Below are positions 27,057-35,303 of a stretch of 64,000 nucleotides of DNA, piece after piece. The notes under the pieces are model-generated. The model worked only from the letters and a program-made list of their open reading frames with translations. It did no database searches and was not told the origin of the DNA. The position numbers and the translations under genes were made by a program. This DNA comes from Neolewinella agarilytica (lineage in GTDB: Bacteria > Bacteroidota > Bacteroidia > Chitinophagales > Saprospiraceae): contig NZ_FOFB01000006.1 in the NCBI RefSeq assembly GCF_900110645.1, forward strand, positions 1 through 64,000, in the 5' to 3' direction. Position 1 is the first letter of the stretch; each line of letters starts with the position of its first letter.

Positions 27057-27092
27057 TCTGCGAGCCATTATTTATTAATAACAGCTCGCAGA
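27057..27092 (-). terminator. Hairpin after eno
   Basis: TCTGCGAGC/GCTCGCAGA, a perfect 9-base stem with an AT-rich loop. There is no T-run, so termination is uncertain. Confidence 0.4.
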
Positions 27093-27100
27093 TTTATCGT

Positions 27101-28414
<1,314 letters not shown>

Positions 28415-28432
28415 TTAGTGTGAGGTAAAGTG

Positions 28433-28449
28433 GGCGCGGACGCAGGTGC
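28433..28449 (-). repeat. Dispersed GCACCTGCG element, copy 10
   Basis: Perfect consensus copy (GGCGCGGACGCAGGTGC on the plus strand) between carA and eno, preceding eno on its strand. Confidence 0.8.
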
Positions 28450-28505
28450 AAGGAAAAGAGGTAAAGGGAGCAATTCATCTTTCACTCCCTTAATCCTTCA
28501 TTCCT

Positions 28506-29606
28506 CTACTTTCGCTCTGCGATCAGATCAACGAATTGATCAAAAAGGTAAGCCGCATCATGCGGGCCGGGGCTGGCCTCCGGGTGATATTGCACACTGA
28601 AAGCCGGTTTACCAACGACACGGATTCCCTCGATGGTATCATCGTTGAGGTTCCGGTGGGTAACTTCCACTACGTCAGTATTAGCCGCAATGGCCTCCGG
28701 GCTTACCCCAAAACCGTGGTTTTGGCTCGTGATCTCGCTTTTACCCGTAATCAGGTTTTTGACCGGGTGATTGATGCCACGGTGGCCGTGGTGCATTTTG
28801 TAGGTAGGAATCCCGACGGCTCGCGCCAGAATCTGGTGCCCCAGGCAGATGCCGAAGAGTGGCTTTCCCTGCTCGAGCATTCCTTTGGCGGTGTCAACGG
28901 CGTAGTCCATCGCCCCGGGGTCTCCCGGGCCGTTGCTGATAAAGAGGCCATCGGGTTTGAAGCTCATGATTTCGTCCATGCCCGCTTTGGCGGGGAAGAC
29001 CTTCACGAAACAATCCCGCTTCAGGAAGTTGCGGAGGATGTTTTGCTTGGTGCCCAGGTCGAGCACGGCTACGCGGTGCTTGGCGGATTCTTCTCCAAGG
29101 GTGTAGGCTTTGTCCGTCGTTACCTTGCTGGACAGTTCCAGGCCGTCCATGTCCGGGGCCTTATCCAGTATTTTTTTGAGCTTCTTCAGGTCGAACTCCT
29201 CGCTGGAGATAACGCCGTTCATCGCCCCTTTGGTGCGGATGTGGCGAACGATGGCGCGAGTGTCGACGTCACTGATGCCCACCAGACCTTCAGTTTCGAG
29301 GTAATCCTGAATGGAAGCATCGGCCAGTTGGCGGCTGAAGGGAACGGTGAAGTTCTTACAGATCAGGCCGGCAATTTTCACGCCTGCGGATTCCGTATCG
29401 GCGTTGGCCGTACCGTAGTTTCCGATGTGGGCATTAGTCGTTACCAGCAGCTGGCCGAAATAGGAGGGGTCGGTGAAGACCTCCTGATAGCCGGTCATGC
29501 CGGTGTTAAAGCAAATTTCTCCGGTGGTCGTACCGATCTTACCGGCGGCTTTGCCTTCGTAGCTGGTACCGTCTGCCAGCAGCAGAATTGCGCGTTGTTG
29601 ACTCAT
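28506..29606 (-). CDS. carA: Carbamoyl-phosphate synthase small subunit
   Basis: CarA hydrolyses glutamine and channels ammonia to CarB for carbamoyl phosphate, used in arginine and pyrimidine synthesis. The 366-residue protein has the N-terminal CPSase small domain (LLADGTSYEGKAAG; FNTGMTGYQEVFTDPSY) and a class I glutamine amidotransferase domain with the nucleophile in FGICLGHQ and the catalytic His/Glu in VQYHPEASPGPHD. All motifs are intact. carB is not adjacent. A TATCTTTG promoter box lies 32 bases upstream of the ATG. Confidence 0.96.
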   Translation of the reverse strand: MSQQRAILLLADGTSYEGKAAGKIGTTTGEICFNTGMTGYQEVFTDPSYFGQLLVTTNAHIGNYGTANADTESAGVKIAGLICKNFTVPFSRQLADASIQDYLETEGLVGISDVDTRAIVRHIRTKGAMNGVISSEEFDLKKLKKILDKAPDMDGLELSSKVTTDKAYTLGEESAKHRVAVLDLGTKQNILRNFLKRDCFVKVFPAKAGMDEIMSFKPDGLFISNGPGDPGAMDYAVDTAKGMLEQGKPLFGICLGHQILARAVGIPTYKMHHGHRGINHPVKNLITGKSEITSQNHGFGVSPEAIAANTDVVEVTHRNLNDDTIEGIRVVGKPAFSVQYHPEASPGPHDAAYLFDQFVDLIAERK

Positions 29607-29637
29607 GATTTCTTGGGAGGGTTGGGTCAGATTTGCG

Positions 29638-29645
29638 CAAAGATA
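29638..29645 (-). promoter_or_regulatory. TATCTTTG promoter box for carA
   Basis: Exact TAnnTTTG match on the minus strand, giving a leader of about 25 bases. Confidence 0.65.
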
Positions 29646-29719
29646 AACAAGTCGGAGGCTTAGGCTAAGGCTGGCCGCGTTATGTTTTGGTTATGTACGA
29701 TGGGGAAAGGATTTTAAAG

Positions 29720-30157
29720 TCAATCTCTGATCTTGCGATAGCGTTCTCCGCAGCCTTCAATGCAGGCGTAAATAATCGTAAACCGCCCGTTTTGCAGTTG
29801 ATACCCCCGTATCGGATCAAAATTACAGTTAGCTACCAACATGTTGTTCGTGACCGGAACGTAACTGCCAAGACTGCCAGGCCCTGCATCCGGGGAAAAA
29901 CCACAGAGATTTCCGTTAGAGGTCCAGGTCCCAATATCACTAAAGGTGATTTCCTTTTCGCTTTCTACCACCTGATAAGTGCCGGAGCCATCACCGGGGT
30001 CACTATAGAACTCCGTGAGTCGCCAGGTACCAATCAGTACAGCTGTATCGCAATTGTCACAGGTATAAGCAGGCTCTTCAGGGAGGAAAGCTTCGTTCTC
30101 ACTGCTTCCACAAGCGATGACTAATAGCGGTAGAAAAAAGAGGATGAGATTTTTCAC
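29720..30157 (-). CDS. Small lipocalin-like lipoprotein, unknown function
   Basis: A 145-residue lipoprotein with signal peptide MKNLILFFLPLLVIAC (lipobox Cys16). The mature part starts with CDNCD and has IGTWRLTEFYSDPGDG, a pattern seen in Bacteroidota lipocalin-like proteins. Strands such as KEITFSDIGTWTSNGNLCGF follow, and the C-terminus has two more Cys (YACIEGCGERY). Probably a small beta-barrel at the cell envelope. The ligand is unknown. The gene is monocistronic and diverges from the ATPase-nuclease gene. Confidence 0.72.
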   Translation of the reverse strand: MKNLILFFLPLLVIACGSSENEAFLPEEPAYTCDNCDTAVLIGTWRLTEFYSDPGDGSGTYQVVESEKEITFSDIGTWTSNGNLCGFSPDAGPGSLGSYVPVTNNMLVANCNFDPIRGYQLQNGRFTIIYACIEGCGERYRKIRD

Positions 30158-30212
30158 AGATTCGGGCTTTAGCTTTAAAGACGGTTAGCACAGCCTTACT
30201 GTTTGTTAATAA

Positions 30213-30236
30213 TGCAAATTATCAAAATAATTTGCA
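30213..30236. repeat. Perfect 10-base inverted repeat
   Basis: TGCAAATTAT/ATAATTTGCA with a 4-base loop, in the divergent region before the ATPase-nuclease gene. Operator-like. Confidence 0.65.
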
Positions 30237-30280
30237 CACCCAAAAAAACGTAAAGATTTAGAATATTGAAACACACAAGG

Positions 30281-30340
30281 CATTTTCTGAAACCTGTGTT
30301 TCTGAAACCTATGTTTCAGAAACACAGGTTTCAGAAAATG
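30281..30340. repeat. Perfect 28-base palindrome before the ATPase-nuclease gene
   Basis: Arms 30281-30308 and 30313-30340 are exact reverse complements around the 4-base loop CTAT. Each arm itself contains repeated TTTCTGAAAC words. It abuts the promoter box at 30343, so it could act as an operator or as the end of an inserted cassette. Confidence 0.9.
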
Positions 30341-30342
30341 AT

Positions 30343-30350
30343 TATCTTTG
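30343..30350 (+). promoter_or_regulatory. TATCTTTG promoter box, almost leaderless
   Basis: Exact TAnnTTTG match only four bases before the ATG of the ATPase-nuclease gene. Confidence 0.6.
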
Positions 30351-30354
30351 AACC

Positions 30355-31674
30355 ATGAAATTCTATGGACGAAAGGAAGAGCTATCTGTATTATCTGAAG
30401 CAAAGAAGCGCAGTTTTGCTAATAGCCAAATGACCGTTGTTATCGGAAGAAGGCGCGTAGGTAAAACCCGCCTGATACTGCAAAGCCTTAGCAAGGATGA
30501 TTACCTTTATTTTTTCGTTAGCAAAAAGGCCGAAAGCTTACTCTGTTTAGATTTTGTGCAGCAAATCAAGGAGGTCTATGGGGAAGAACCAATAGGGAGG
30601 ATAACTCAATTCCAACAGGTTTTTAAGTTTATTTGCCAGCTCGCCAGAAAGCACCATGTGAATCTTGTCATTGATGAATTTCAAGATTTTAGCCTCATTA
30701 ACCCGTTTGTTTTCTCAGAAATCCAACGGGACTGGGACCTGAATAAAGAGGAAGTCAAACTCAACCTTATCATCTGTGGTTCAGTCCAATCTATGATGAA
30801 CCGAATTTTTTTAGATTCGCGTGAGCCCCTTTTTGGTCGGGCATCTAGTATTCTAAAGGTCTCGCCTTTTACCCACGCCACTTTAAAAATGATCCTGATT
30901 GATCACTCGCCTAAAGCTCATCCTGAAGACTTACTGGCGCTTTATACTATTACCGGAGGAACGGCTAAATACATTGAGCACCTCGTTGAGCGTGACTCAT
31001 TAACTTTTAGCAAAATCATAGCGACTGTATTCCATCCGCAGTCCTTTTTCTTACAAGAAGGGCGAAATGCTTTGATTGCAGACTTAGGAAAAGATCATAC
31101 TGTCTATTTCTCCATTCTTTCTTTGATTTCGAACGGCTTTACTACCCGGCCGAAGATTGAGAGCGTGCTGCAAAGGCCTATTGGAGGTCACATCAACCGC
31201 CTTGAGCGAGTATACAATATCGTTAAACGAGAGAAACCCATTTTTAGTAAAGAAAACAGTACGACCATTCAGTTCTTTATTGCGGATAATTTTCTGCGAT
31301 TTTGGTTTCGCTTCATCTTTAAGTACCAACACATGATTGAAGCTAAAAACTACAAGACATTAGTTGAATTGGTCAAAAGAGATTACCGGGGCTTTGCAGG
31401 ACTCAGCCTTGAACAGTTTTTCCGAGAGCAGTATAGAAATAGTGGCGAATTTACCCGTGTAGGAAACTATTGGGAGCGTGGAAATCAGAACGAGATTGAC
31501 CTTGTAGCAGTGGATGAAATCAATAAGAAAGCCATAATTGCCGAAGTCAAATGGCAAAAAAAGAGGGTTTCACTTCCCCGGCTCGAGGTAAAATCTGAAA
31601 ATCTGATAAAAAACCATCTAAGGGGCTATGATATAAAGTTTGTTGCCCTCGGTGTAGAAGACATACCCCTCTGA
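30355..31674 (+). CDS. AAA-type ATPase fused to a PD-(D/E)XK nuclease-like domain
   Basis: A 439-residue protein of the archaeal-type ATPase/DUF234 family. The P-loop is GRRRVGKT (residues 31-38) and Walker B is VIDEF (105-109), followed by the IICGSVQSMM sensor strand and a winged-helix-like middle. The C-terminal domain shows a PD-(D/E)XK pattern: Glu353, Asp382 in NEIDLVAV, then Glu397-Val-Lys399 in AEVKW. The coding DNA is clearly AT-richer than its neighbours, and the 28-base palindrome before the ATG suggests horizontal acquisition. Members are scattered in archaea and bacteria with no settled function. A nucleic-acid or defence role is possible but unproven. Confidence 0.85.
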   Translation: MKFYGRKEELSVLSEAKKRSFANSQMTVVIGRRRVGKTRLILQSLSKDDYLYFFVSKKAESLLCLDFVQQIKEVYGEEPIGRITQFQQVFKFICQLARKHHVNLVIDEFQDFSLINPFVFSEIQRDWDLNKEEVKLNLIICGSVQSMMNRIFLDSREPLFGRASSILKVSPFTHATLKMILIDHSPKAHPEDLLALYTITGGTAKYIEHLVERDSLTFSKIIATVFHPQSFFLQEGRNALIADLGKDHTVYFSILSLISNGFTTRPKIESVLQRPIGGHINRLERVYNIVKREKPIFSKENSTTIQFFIADNFLRFWFRFIFKYQHMIEAKNYKTLVELVKRDYRGFAGLSLEQFFREQYRNSGEFTRVGNYWERGNQNEIDLVAVDEINKKAIIAEVKWQKKRVSLPRLEVKSENLIKNHLRGYDIKFVALGVEDIPL

Positions 31675-31682
31675 CAACTATC

Positions 31683-32918
31683 TTGCAGCCAGCCCATTAC
31701 GCTCGAGCTTTGCTAACTACCAAAAACGTTTGCCTTCATGGTCTATTTCTCTGCCTTTGCCTGTTGGCAATCGGCCTGGGGACGCTGCAGGCCCAATCCG
31801 CCTACGAGCTCAAGCAAAAACGGCAGCGCTTACAACAGGAGTTGAAGAAGACGACCCGGAAACTACAAGCTACCCGCACCCGCCGCGGCGCGGCGGTAGG
31901 GCAGGCAGATCTCCTCCGGCAGCAAATAGAGCAGCGCACGGAGTTGCTGGAGACCCTCCGGGAAGAAGTGGCCCGTAATGCCACCCGCCTTAGCCGTGAC
32001 TCCGGAGTGGTGGAATCTTTGACGGATGACCTGGACCGGATGGGCAAAGAATATGGCGCCGCCCTGCGGGCGGCTCACCGGGCGAAGTTGAGTCAGGGCT
32101 GGCTTACCTTTCTGCTGAGTGCGCGGGGCTTCAACGATGCTTTCCGCCGGGGCATACATTTGCAGCAATACCGCACCTATCGCCGGCGGCAGAGCCGGCT
32201 CATCCGCCAGACACAGCTTTCGCTGACGGACCGCATTGCCCGGCTCAGCGTTCAACGGATTGAGCAGGACTCCCTGCTCTTTGCCGCCGAAGATCAGGAT
32301 GCGACGCTGCGGCAGGAGCTGGACATTCAGACGGAGATCGTAGATCAACTCTCTTCCAGCGAAAAAAGCTTGCTGGCAACGATCTCCAGACAGCAAAAGC
32401 AAAGTGAAGAACTCCAGCGGGAAATCCGCAAAGCCATCAGTCGGGTCGTGGCAGCCGAAGCGAAGCGGGCTGCCGCTAAACGCCGGACGGGAAACACTGC
32501 ACCTGCGGCCGCGCCCATCGGCTCCTCCATTGGTAGCAGTCGGGGCAAATTGGGCTGGCCCGCTCAGGGCACGATTGTTCGTCGGTTTGGCAGCCAGCCC
32601 CATCCACAGGTGCCTTCGGTGAAGATCGAAAACTCCGGAGTAGACATCGATGCCGGCCCCAGCGCTTCCGTAGAAGCGATCTTCGAGGGTAAGGTGATTA
32701 GTGTGCGGGACATTGCTGGCTTAGGGACGGTCGTGATGCTAAGCCACGGTAGCTATTACACGGTCTATTCAAACCTGGAGTATCCCCGTATTAAAGTCGG
32801 TCAGGGCGTCATTGCCGGCGAACAACTAGGGCTCACCCGGTCAGAAGGTGGCCCGCTTCACTTTGAACTTTGGAAGGGGAAAACGCCACTGAATCCCGAA
32901 ATTTGGTTGGGGGAATAA
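31683..32918 (+). CDS. EnvC-like murein hydrolase activator (M23 domain)
   Basis: A 411-residue periplasmic protein: hydrophobic signal segment (GLFLCLCLLAIGLG..AQS), a long coiled coil (residues ~38-270), an Ala/Pro linker and a C-terminal LytM/M23 domain (SGVDIDAGPSASVEAIFEGKV given in part; MLSHGSYYTVYSNL; GGPLHFELWKG). The usual zinc-binding HxxxD is replaced by the sequence around SGVDID, so it is probably a catalytically inactive activator of amidases, like EnvC. No ATG precedes the signal segment; TTG at 31683 or TTG at 31710 is the likely start. Bases 32499-32515 are a dispersed-element copy coding for APAAAP. Confidence 0.85.
   Translation: MQPAHYARALLTTKNVCLHGLFLCLCLLAIGLGTLQAQSAYELKQKRQRLQQELKKTTRKLQATRTRRGAAVGQADLLRQQIEQRTELLETLREEVARNATRLSRDSGVVESLTDDLDRMGKEYGAALRAAHRAKLSQGWLTFLLSARGFNDAFRRGIHLQQYRTYRRRQSRLIRQTQLSLTDRIARLSVQRIEQDSLLFAAEDQDATLRQELDIQTEIVDQLSSSEKSLLATISRQQKQSEELQREIRKAISRVVAAEAKRAAAKRRTGNTAPAAAPIGSSIGSSRGKLGWPAQGTIVRRFGSQPHPQVPSVKIENSGVDIDAGPSASVEAIFEGKVISVRDIAGLGTVVMLSHGSYYTVYSNLEYPRIKVGQGVIAGEQLGLTRSEGGPLHFELWKGKTPLNPEIWLGE
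32499..32515 (+). repeat. Dispersed GCACCTGCG element, copy 11
   Basis: GCACCTGCGGCCGCGCC, encoding the APAAAP linker of the EnvC-like protein. Confidence 0.65.
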
Positions 32919-32940
32919 CAAATTACTGACACTCGATAAC

Positions 32941-32974
32941 CAAAAAGCCCCGATTCCGGCGAGGGAATCGGGGC
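32941..32974 (-). terminator. Terminator between the convergent EnvC-like and CsbD genes
   Basis: Stem GCCCCGATTCC/GGAATCGGGGC (32947-32957 and 32964-32974) with a TTTTT run on the minus strand. It probably serves both genes. Confidence 0.8.
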
Positions 32975-33003
32975 GATTAATTTGGTATTTGGTTAGAACG
33001 GGT

Positions 33004-33195
33004 CTAGAGACTGTTGATCCAGTTCGTGACCTCTTCTTTGGTTTGTCCCAGTTTTTCTTGGAGGCGACCGATTAGTTGGTCTTCCTGGCCTTCCTCGTAA
33101 GCGAGATCATTATCGGTGAGTTCACCGTACTGCTCTTTCACTTTACCTTTAAGTTGGTTCCAGTTTCCGCGAATTTTATCATTTGTTGCACTCAT
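33004..33195 (-). CDS. CsbD family stress protein
   Basis: A 63-residue CsbD-like protein. It has the family pattern KIRGNWNQLKGKVKEQYGELTDNDL, an acidic middle (YEEGQEDQLIGRLQ) and the closing GQTKEEVTNWI. (The first pattern is the conserved core of the family, quoted in part.) CsbD proteins are small, highly soluble, and induced by general stress in many bacteria, but their biochemical role is unknown. It is monocistronic, with a terminator downstream. A dispersed-element copy about 90 bases upstream lies on its coding strand. Confidence 0.93.
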   Translation of the reverse strand: MSATNDKIRGNWNQLKGKVKEQYGELTDNDLAYEEGQEDQLIGRLQEKLGQTKEEVTNWINSL

Positions 33196-33285
33196 AATAT
33201 AAAGTTTTGGTTTGTCGATAGTACGTGAGCAGCGGGATGGATGTTCGGTCTCCGAAAATTTTGTGGATCAGTGGCCAGACGAGGT

Positions 33286-33304
33286 GGCGCCGGAGCGCAG
33301 GTGC
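33286..33304 (-). repeat. Dispersed GCACCTGCG element, copy 12
   Basis: GGCGCCGGAGCGCAGGTGC, a 19-base variant in the divergent region between csbD-like and the sigma-like/TPR gene. Confidence 0.7.
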
Positions 33305-33334
33305 AAAGCAGGTTGAAAAAGCAGTGGAACGCAC

Positions 33335-33342
33335 TACCTTTG
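33335..33342 (+). promoter_or_regulatory. TACCTTTG promoter box
   Basis: Exact TAnnTTTG match five bases before the ATG at 33348; the transcript would be nearly leaderless. Confidence 0.6.
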
Positions 33343-33347
33343 CCCCC

Positions 33348-34694
33348 ATGCAACAACAGGGCCAGCACCTTGCGGAATTATCACCTTACTACCACGCGTT
33401 GCGTGGACCCTTCCTGCAGTGGGCGGCGAAGTGGCAACAGCCGGCCGGGGTGGCCCTGGGCCACCTGCGACGGGCACTGATCGGTTGGTACGAAGCCCGT
33501 ATTGATGAAGAGGATGCCTACGTTGGGGAAGTGGACCGCTACGTGAAGACGGTTGCTAAAGCCTACTTCAACGGTAACCTGGAGGAGGCCGTGATGGCTG
33601 CAGAGCGACTTCCGCTGGTCAGTGACCTGGGGGTGGCCCCCCAGCAGAACCCCCTGAACCACCTGCCCAGACCCGTCCGCCTCAACGAGACCCAGCAACT
33701 GATGCTCCGCACCTTTCAGGAAATGGGCACGGGCTGCCAGGAGTTACTGCTTATGGCTGACTACCACCACCTGAGCGTGGGCCGCATGGCCCAGATACTG
33801 GAAGTAGACGGCCAACTGCTGGAAGTGGAAGAACGCCGCAGCAAGTGTCTGCTCATGATCCGGGAAGGCTGGCAATCCGTTGGCATCATCGATCCGCTCT
33901 ACCTGCCCAGTCCGGCGGATGAAGACCTCATTGACCGTTATTACGAAGGTGAGTTAGACACTACCGAACGCTGGGACGTGGAAGCCCGCCGCCCCGGAGA
34001 CGCCGTCTTCCGCCGCGCCATGGAACTGCGCGAAGACTGGCAACAGGTCGTCACCGTTGCCGGCCGGCAAGACCTCATGGAGACCCTGCTGCGGGAGGAA
34101 GCCACCTATGCTAAAAAGACCGCTCCTGCACCTGCGTCCGCGCCCAAAGACGTTAAGCTGTCTCCTCGTCGGGGGCGCTCCTTCAATTTTGGCACCTTTA
34201 AACTCCCTGCCCTGGAGACGGTGGTAGCCGTACTGCTGGCCGTCGTATTCGGCTGGTTGGTCTGGACGACATTCGGCGACGAGGCTCCGCAGAAGAAATC
34301 GGTTGCTCACTTCGAGCCCTTTCCTAACATCTTCGATAAATTCGATCCCCGCAACGAGCAGGAACGCGACCTGCAGCGCATCCTCTATTATTACGACCGG
34401 AAAGATTACGCCACGGCTTACGAGGAACTTCTGCCCGTAGCCCCTGCTTACCCTGCAGCCCCTCTGTATCTGGGGGTTTCTGCCCTGGCGCTGGAGCAAC
34501 CTACCCGCGCCTTAGATTGGTTCGCCCAAATTCCCGAAGGGGATTATTACCACCCTTTCGCGGAGTGGTACGAAGCCCTGGCTTATCTCGCCGAGGGCCG
34601 CCGCCCGGCCGCCGAAGCGACGTTGTCCGAAATTGTAGAAACCCGGGGGCACCCTTATCGGGGGAAGGCGGAGAGGCTGCTGGCGGAGCTGTAG
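33348..34694 (+). CDS. Sigma-like helical protein fused to a membrane anchor and TPR domain
   Basis: A 448-residue protein with three parts. Residues ~1-190 are cytoplasmic and include a stretch resembling ECF sigma region 4 (ETQQLMLRTF..CQELLLMADYHHLSVGRMAQIL, quoted in two parts). One membrane helix follows at ~290-310 (VVAVLLAVVFGWLVW). The C-terminal part (~330-448) has TPR-like repeats (YDRKDYATAYEELLPVAPAYPAAPLY given in part; YEALAYLAEGRRPAAEATL). The start at 33348 is fixed by the TACCTTTG box. The dispersed element (34128-34144) encodes APAPASAP before the helix. Function unknown. It looks like a sigma/anti-sigma-derived membrane sensor, but that is inference. Confidence 0.75.
   Translation: MQQQGQHLAELSPYYHALRGPFLQWAAKWQQPAGVALGHLRRALIGWYEARIDEEDAYVGEVDRYVKTVAKAYFNGNLEEAVMAAERLPLVSDLGVAPQQNPLNHLPRPVRLNETQQLMLRTFQEMGTGCQELLLMADYHHLSVGRMAQILEVDGQLLEVEERRSKCLLMIREGWQSVGIIDPLYLPSPADEDLIDRYYEGELDTTERWDVEARRPGDAVFRRAMELREDWQQVVTVAGRQDLMETLLREEATYAKKTAPAPASAPKDVKLSPRRGRSFNFGTFKLPALETVVAVLLAVVFGWLVWTTFGDEAPQKKSVAHFEPFPNIFDKFDPRNEQERDLQRILYYYDRKDYATAYEELLPVAPAYPAAPLYLGVSALALEQPTRALDWFAQIPEGDYYHPFAEWYEALAYLAEGRRPAAEATLSEIVETRGHPYRGKAERLLAEL
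34128..34144 (+). repeat. Dispersed GCACCTGCG element, copy 13
   Basis: Perfect consensus GCACCTGCGTCCGCGCC, encoding part of an Ala/Pro linker. Confidence 0.75.
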
Positions 34695-34752
34695 ATTCTC
34701 GATTCTCGATTCTTGATTGGCGATTCTTGATTTAGCTGCCGCAAGGGGAGGA

Positions 34753-35133
34753 CTAAATACGAGTTCCCCTTTTCTTTTTGTCTAATGTTCGGGCAATAGA
34801 GACGAAGATGCTGATCAGTTGATTGTTCTCGTCAAGGATACCGTTCAGACGTTCACCGGATAGGAAGCCTTTACGCTTTATGATTCTGAGGTTGATGTGA
34901 GTTTCCCGAAGCTCCTTTAGCGCAACGCTAATCTTATGCCGAAAATCGCTGTTGGATTCTGCCCCTCTCGCTTCTCCGTAAAGCAGTGCAGGAGCACTAC
35001 CCGACCGCACAATCTGTTTGCAGAAATGCTGGCCAGCATAAGTGTTAGGAAGTTTCTCTGAGAGGTTAAGTATTCGGACACAAAAATCAATTAGCCGGTC
35101 TTCGAGCTGCGCCGCTCTTTCGTTAGGTGTCAT
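34753..35133 (-). CDS. Four-helix bundle protein (23S rRNA intervening-sequence family)
   Basis: A 126-residue protein of the S23/IVP four-helix-bundle family: four amphipathic helices, with the family motifs LIDFCVRILNLSEKLP, FCKQIVRSGSAPALLYGEA and DFRHKISVALKELRETH. Relatives are encoded in 23S rRNA intervening sequences and, as Avd, in diversity-generating retroelements, where the bundle binds nucleic acid or reverse transcriptase. No reverse transcriptase or rRNA is present here. It starts at ATG 35133 under a near-ideal promoter (35161-35192) and lies inside an inverted-repeat cassette. The nearby AAGGGGA/TCCCCTT pair at its 3' end may help termination. Confidence 0.9.
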   Translation of the reverse strand: MTPNERAAQLEDRLIDFCVRILNLSEKLPNTYAGQHFCKQIVRSGSAPALLYGEARGAESNSDFRHKISVALKELRETHINLRIIKRKGFLSGERLNGILDENNQLISIFVSIARTLDKKKRGTRI

Positions 35134-35160
35134 GCTGCTGTTTTTGATTAATAAGGACAC

Positions 35161-35192
35161 CAAATCTAGGTATTTTAAATTTAAAATACAAA
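35161..35192 (-). promoter_or_regulatory. Promoter of the four-helix-bundle gene, with palindrome
   Basis: TAGATTTG (35161-35168) and a TTTG box (35189-35192) are 20 bases apart, the standard Bacteroidota arrangement. The spacer is the perfect 20-base palindrome at 35170-35189 (GTATTTTAAATTTAAAATAC), a likely operator. Confidence 0.7.
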
Positions 35193-35290
35193 ATGTTTAT
35201 CTTGTTGTTGTGACTAACTTGAATAGTTTTGTGTACTCGCGGTAGCCAAATCAAAAATCGAGAATCGCCAATCGAGAATCGAGAATCTTC

Positions 35291-35298
35291 TACCTTTG
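35291..35298 (+). promoter_or_regulatory. TACCTTTG promoter box for hisS
   Basis: Exact TAnnTTTG match five bases before the hisS ATG. The cassette arm ends one base upstream, so the cassette may replace the distal promoter. Confidence 0.6.
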
Positions 35299-35303
35299 TC
35301 CCC

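Larger units (their letters stand above)
34694..35290. mobile_element. Inverted-repeat cassette carrying a four-helix-bundle gene
   Basis: Arms at 34694-34734 and 35248-35290 are inverted copies built from GATTCTCGATTCTTGATT words and differ by one-word insertions. The left arm starts at the last base of the upstream stop codon and the right arm ends just before the hisS promoter. Between them are one gene, its promoter and AT-rich DNA unlike the neighbours. This looks like an inserted unit. Inserted intervening sequences of 23S rRNA have the same plan: inverted ends around a gene of this family. Confidence 0.6.

Noticed and set aside
28536-29663. Long antisense frame over carA
   Set aside because: CarA is complete on the minus strand; the opposite frame results from GC-rich codon use.
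34753-35133. Diversity-generating retroelement accessory gene (Avd)
   Set aside because: No reverse transcriptase, template repeat or variable repeat is visible near the four-helix-bundle gene.
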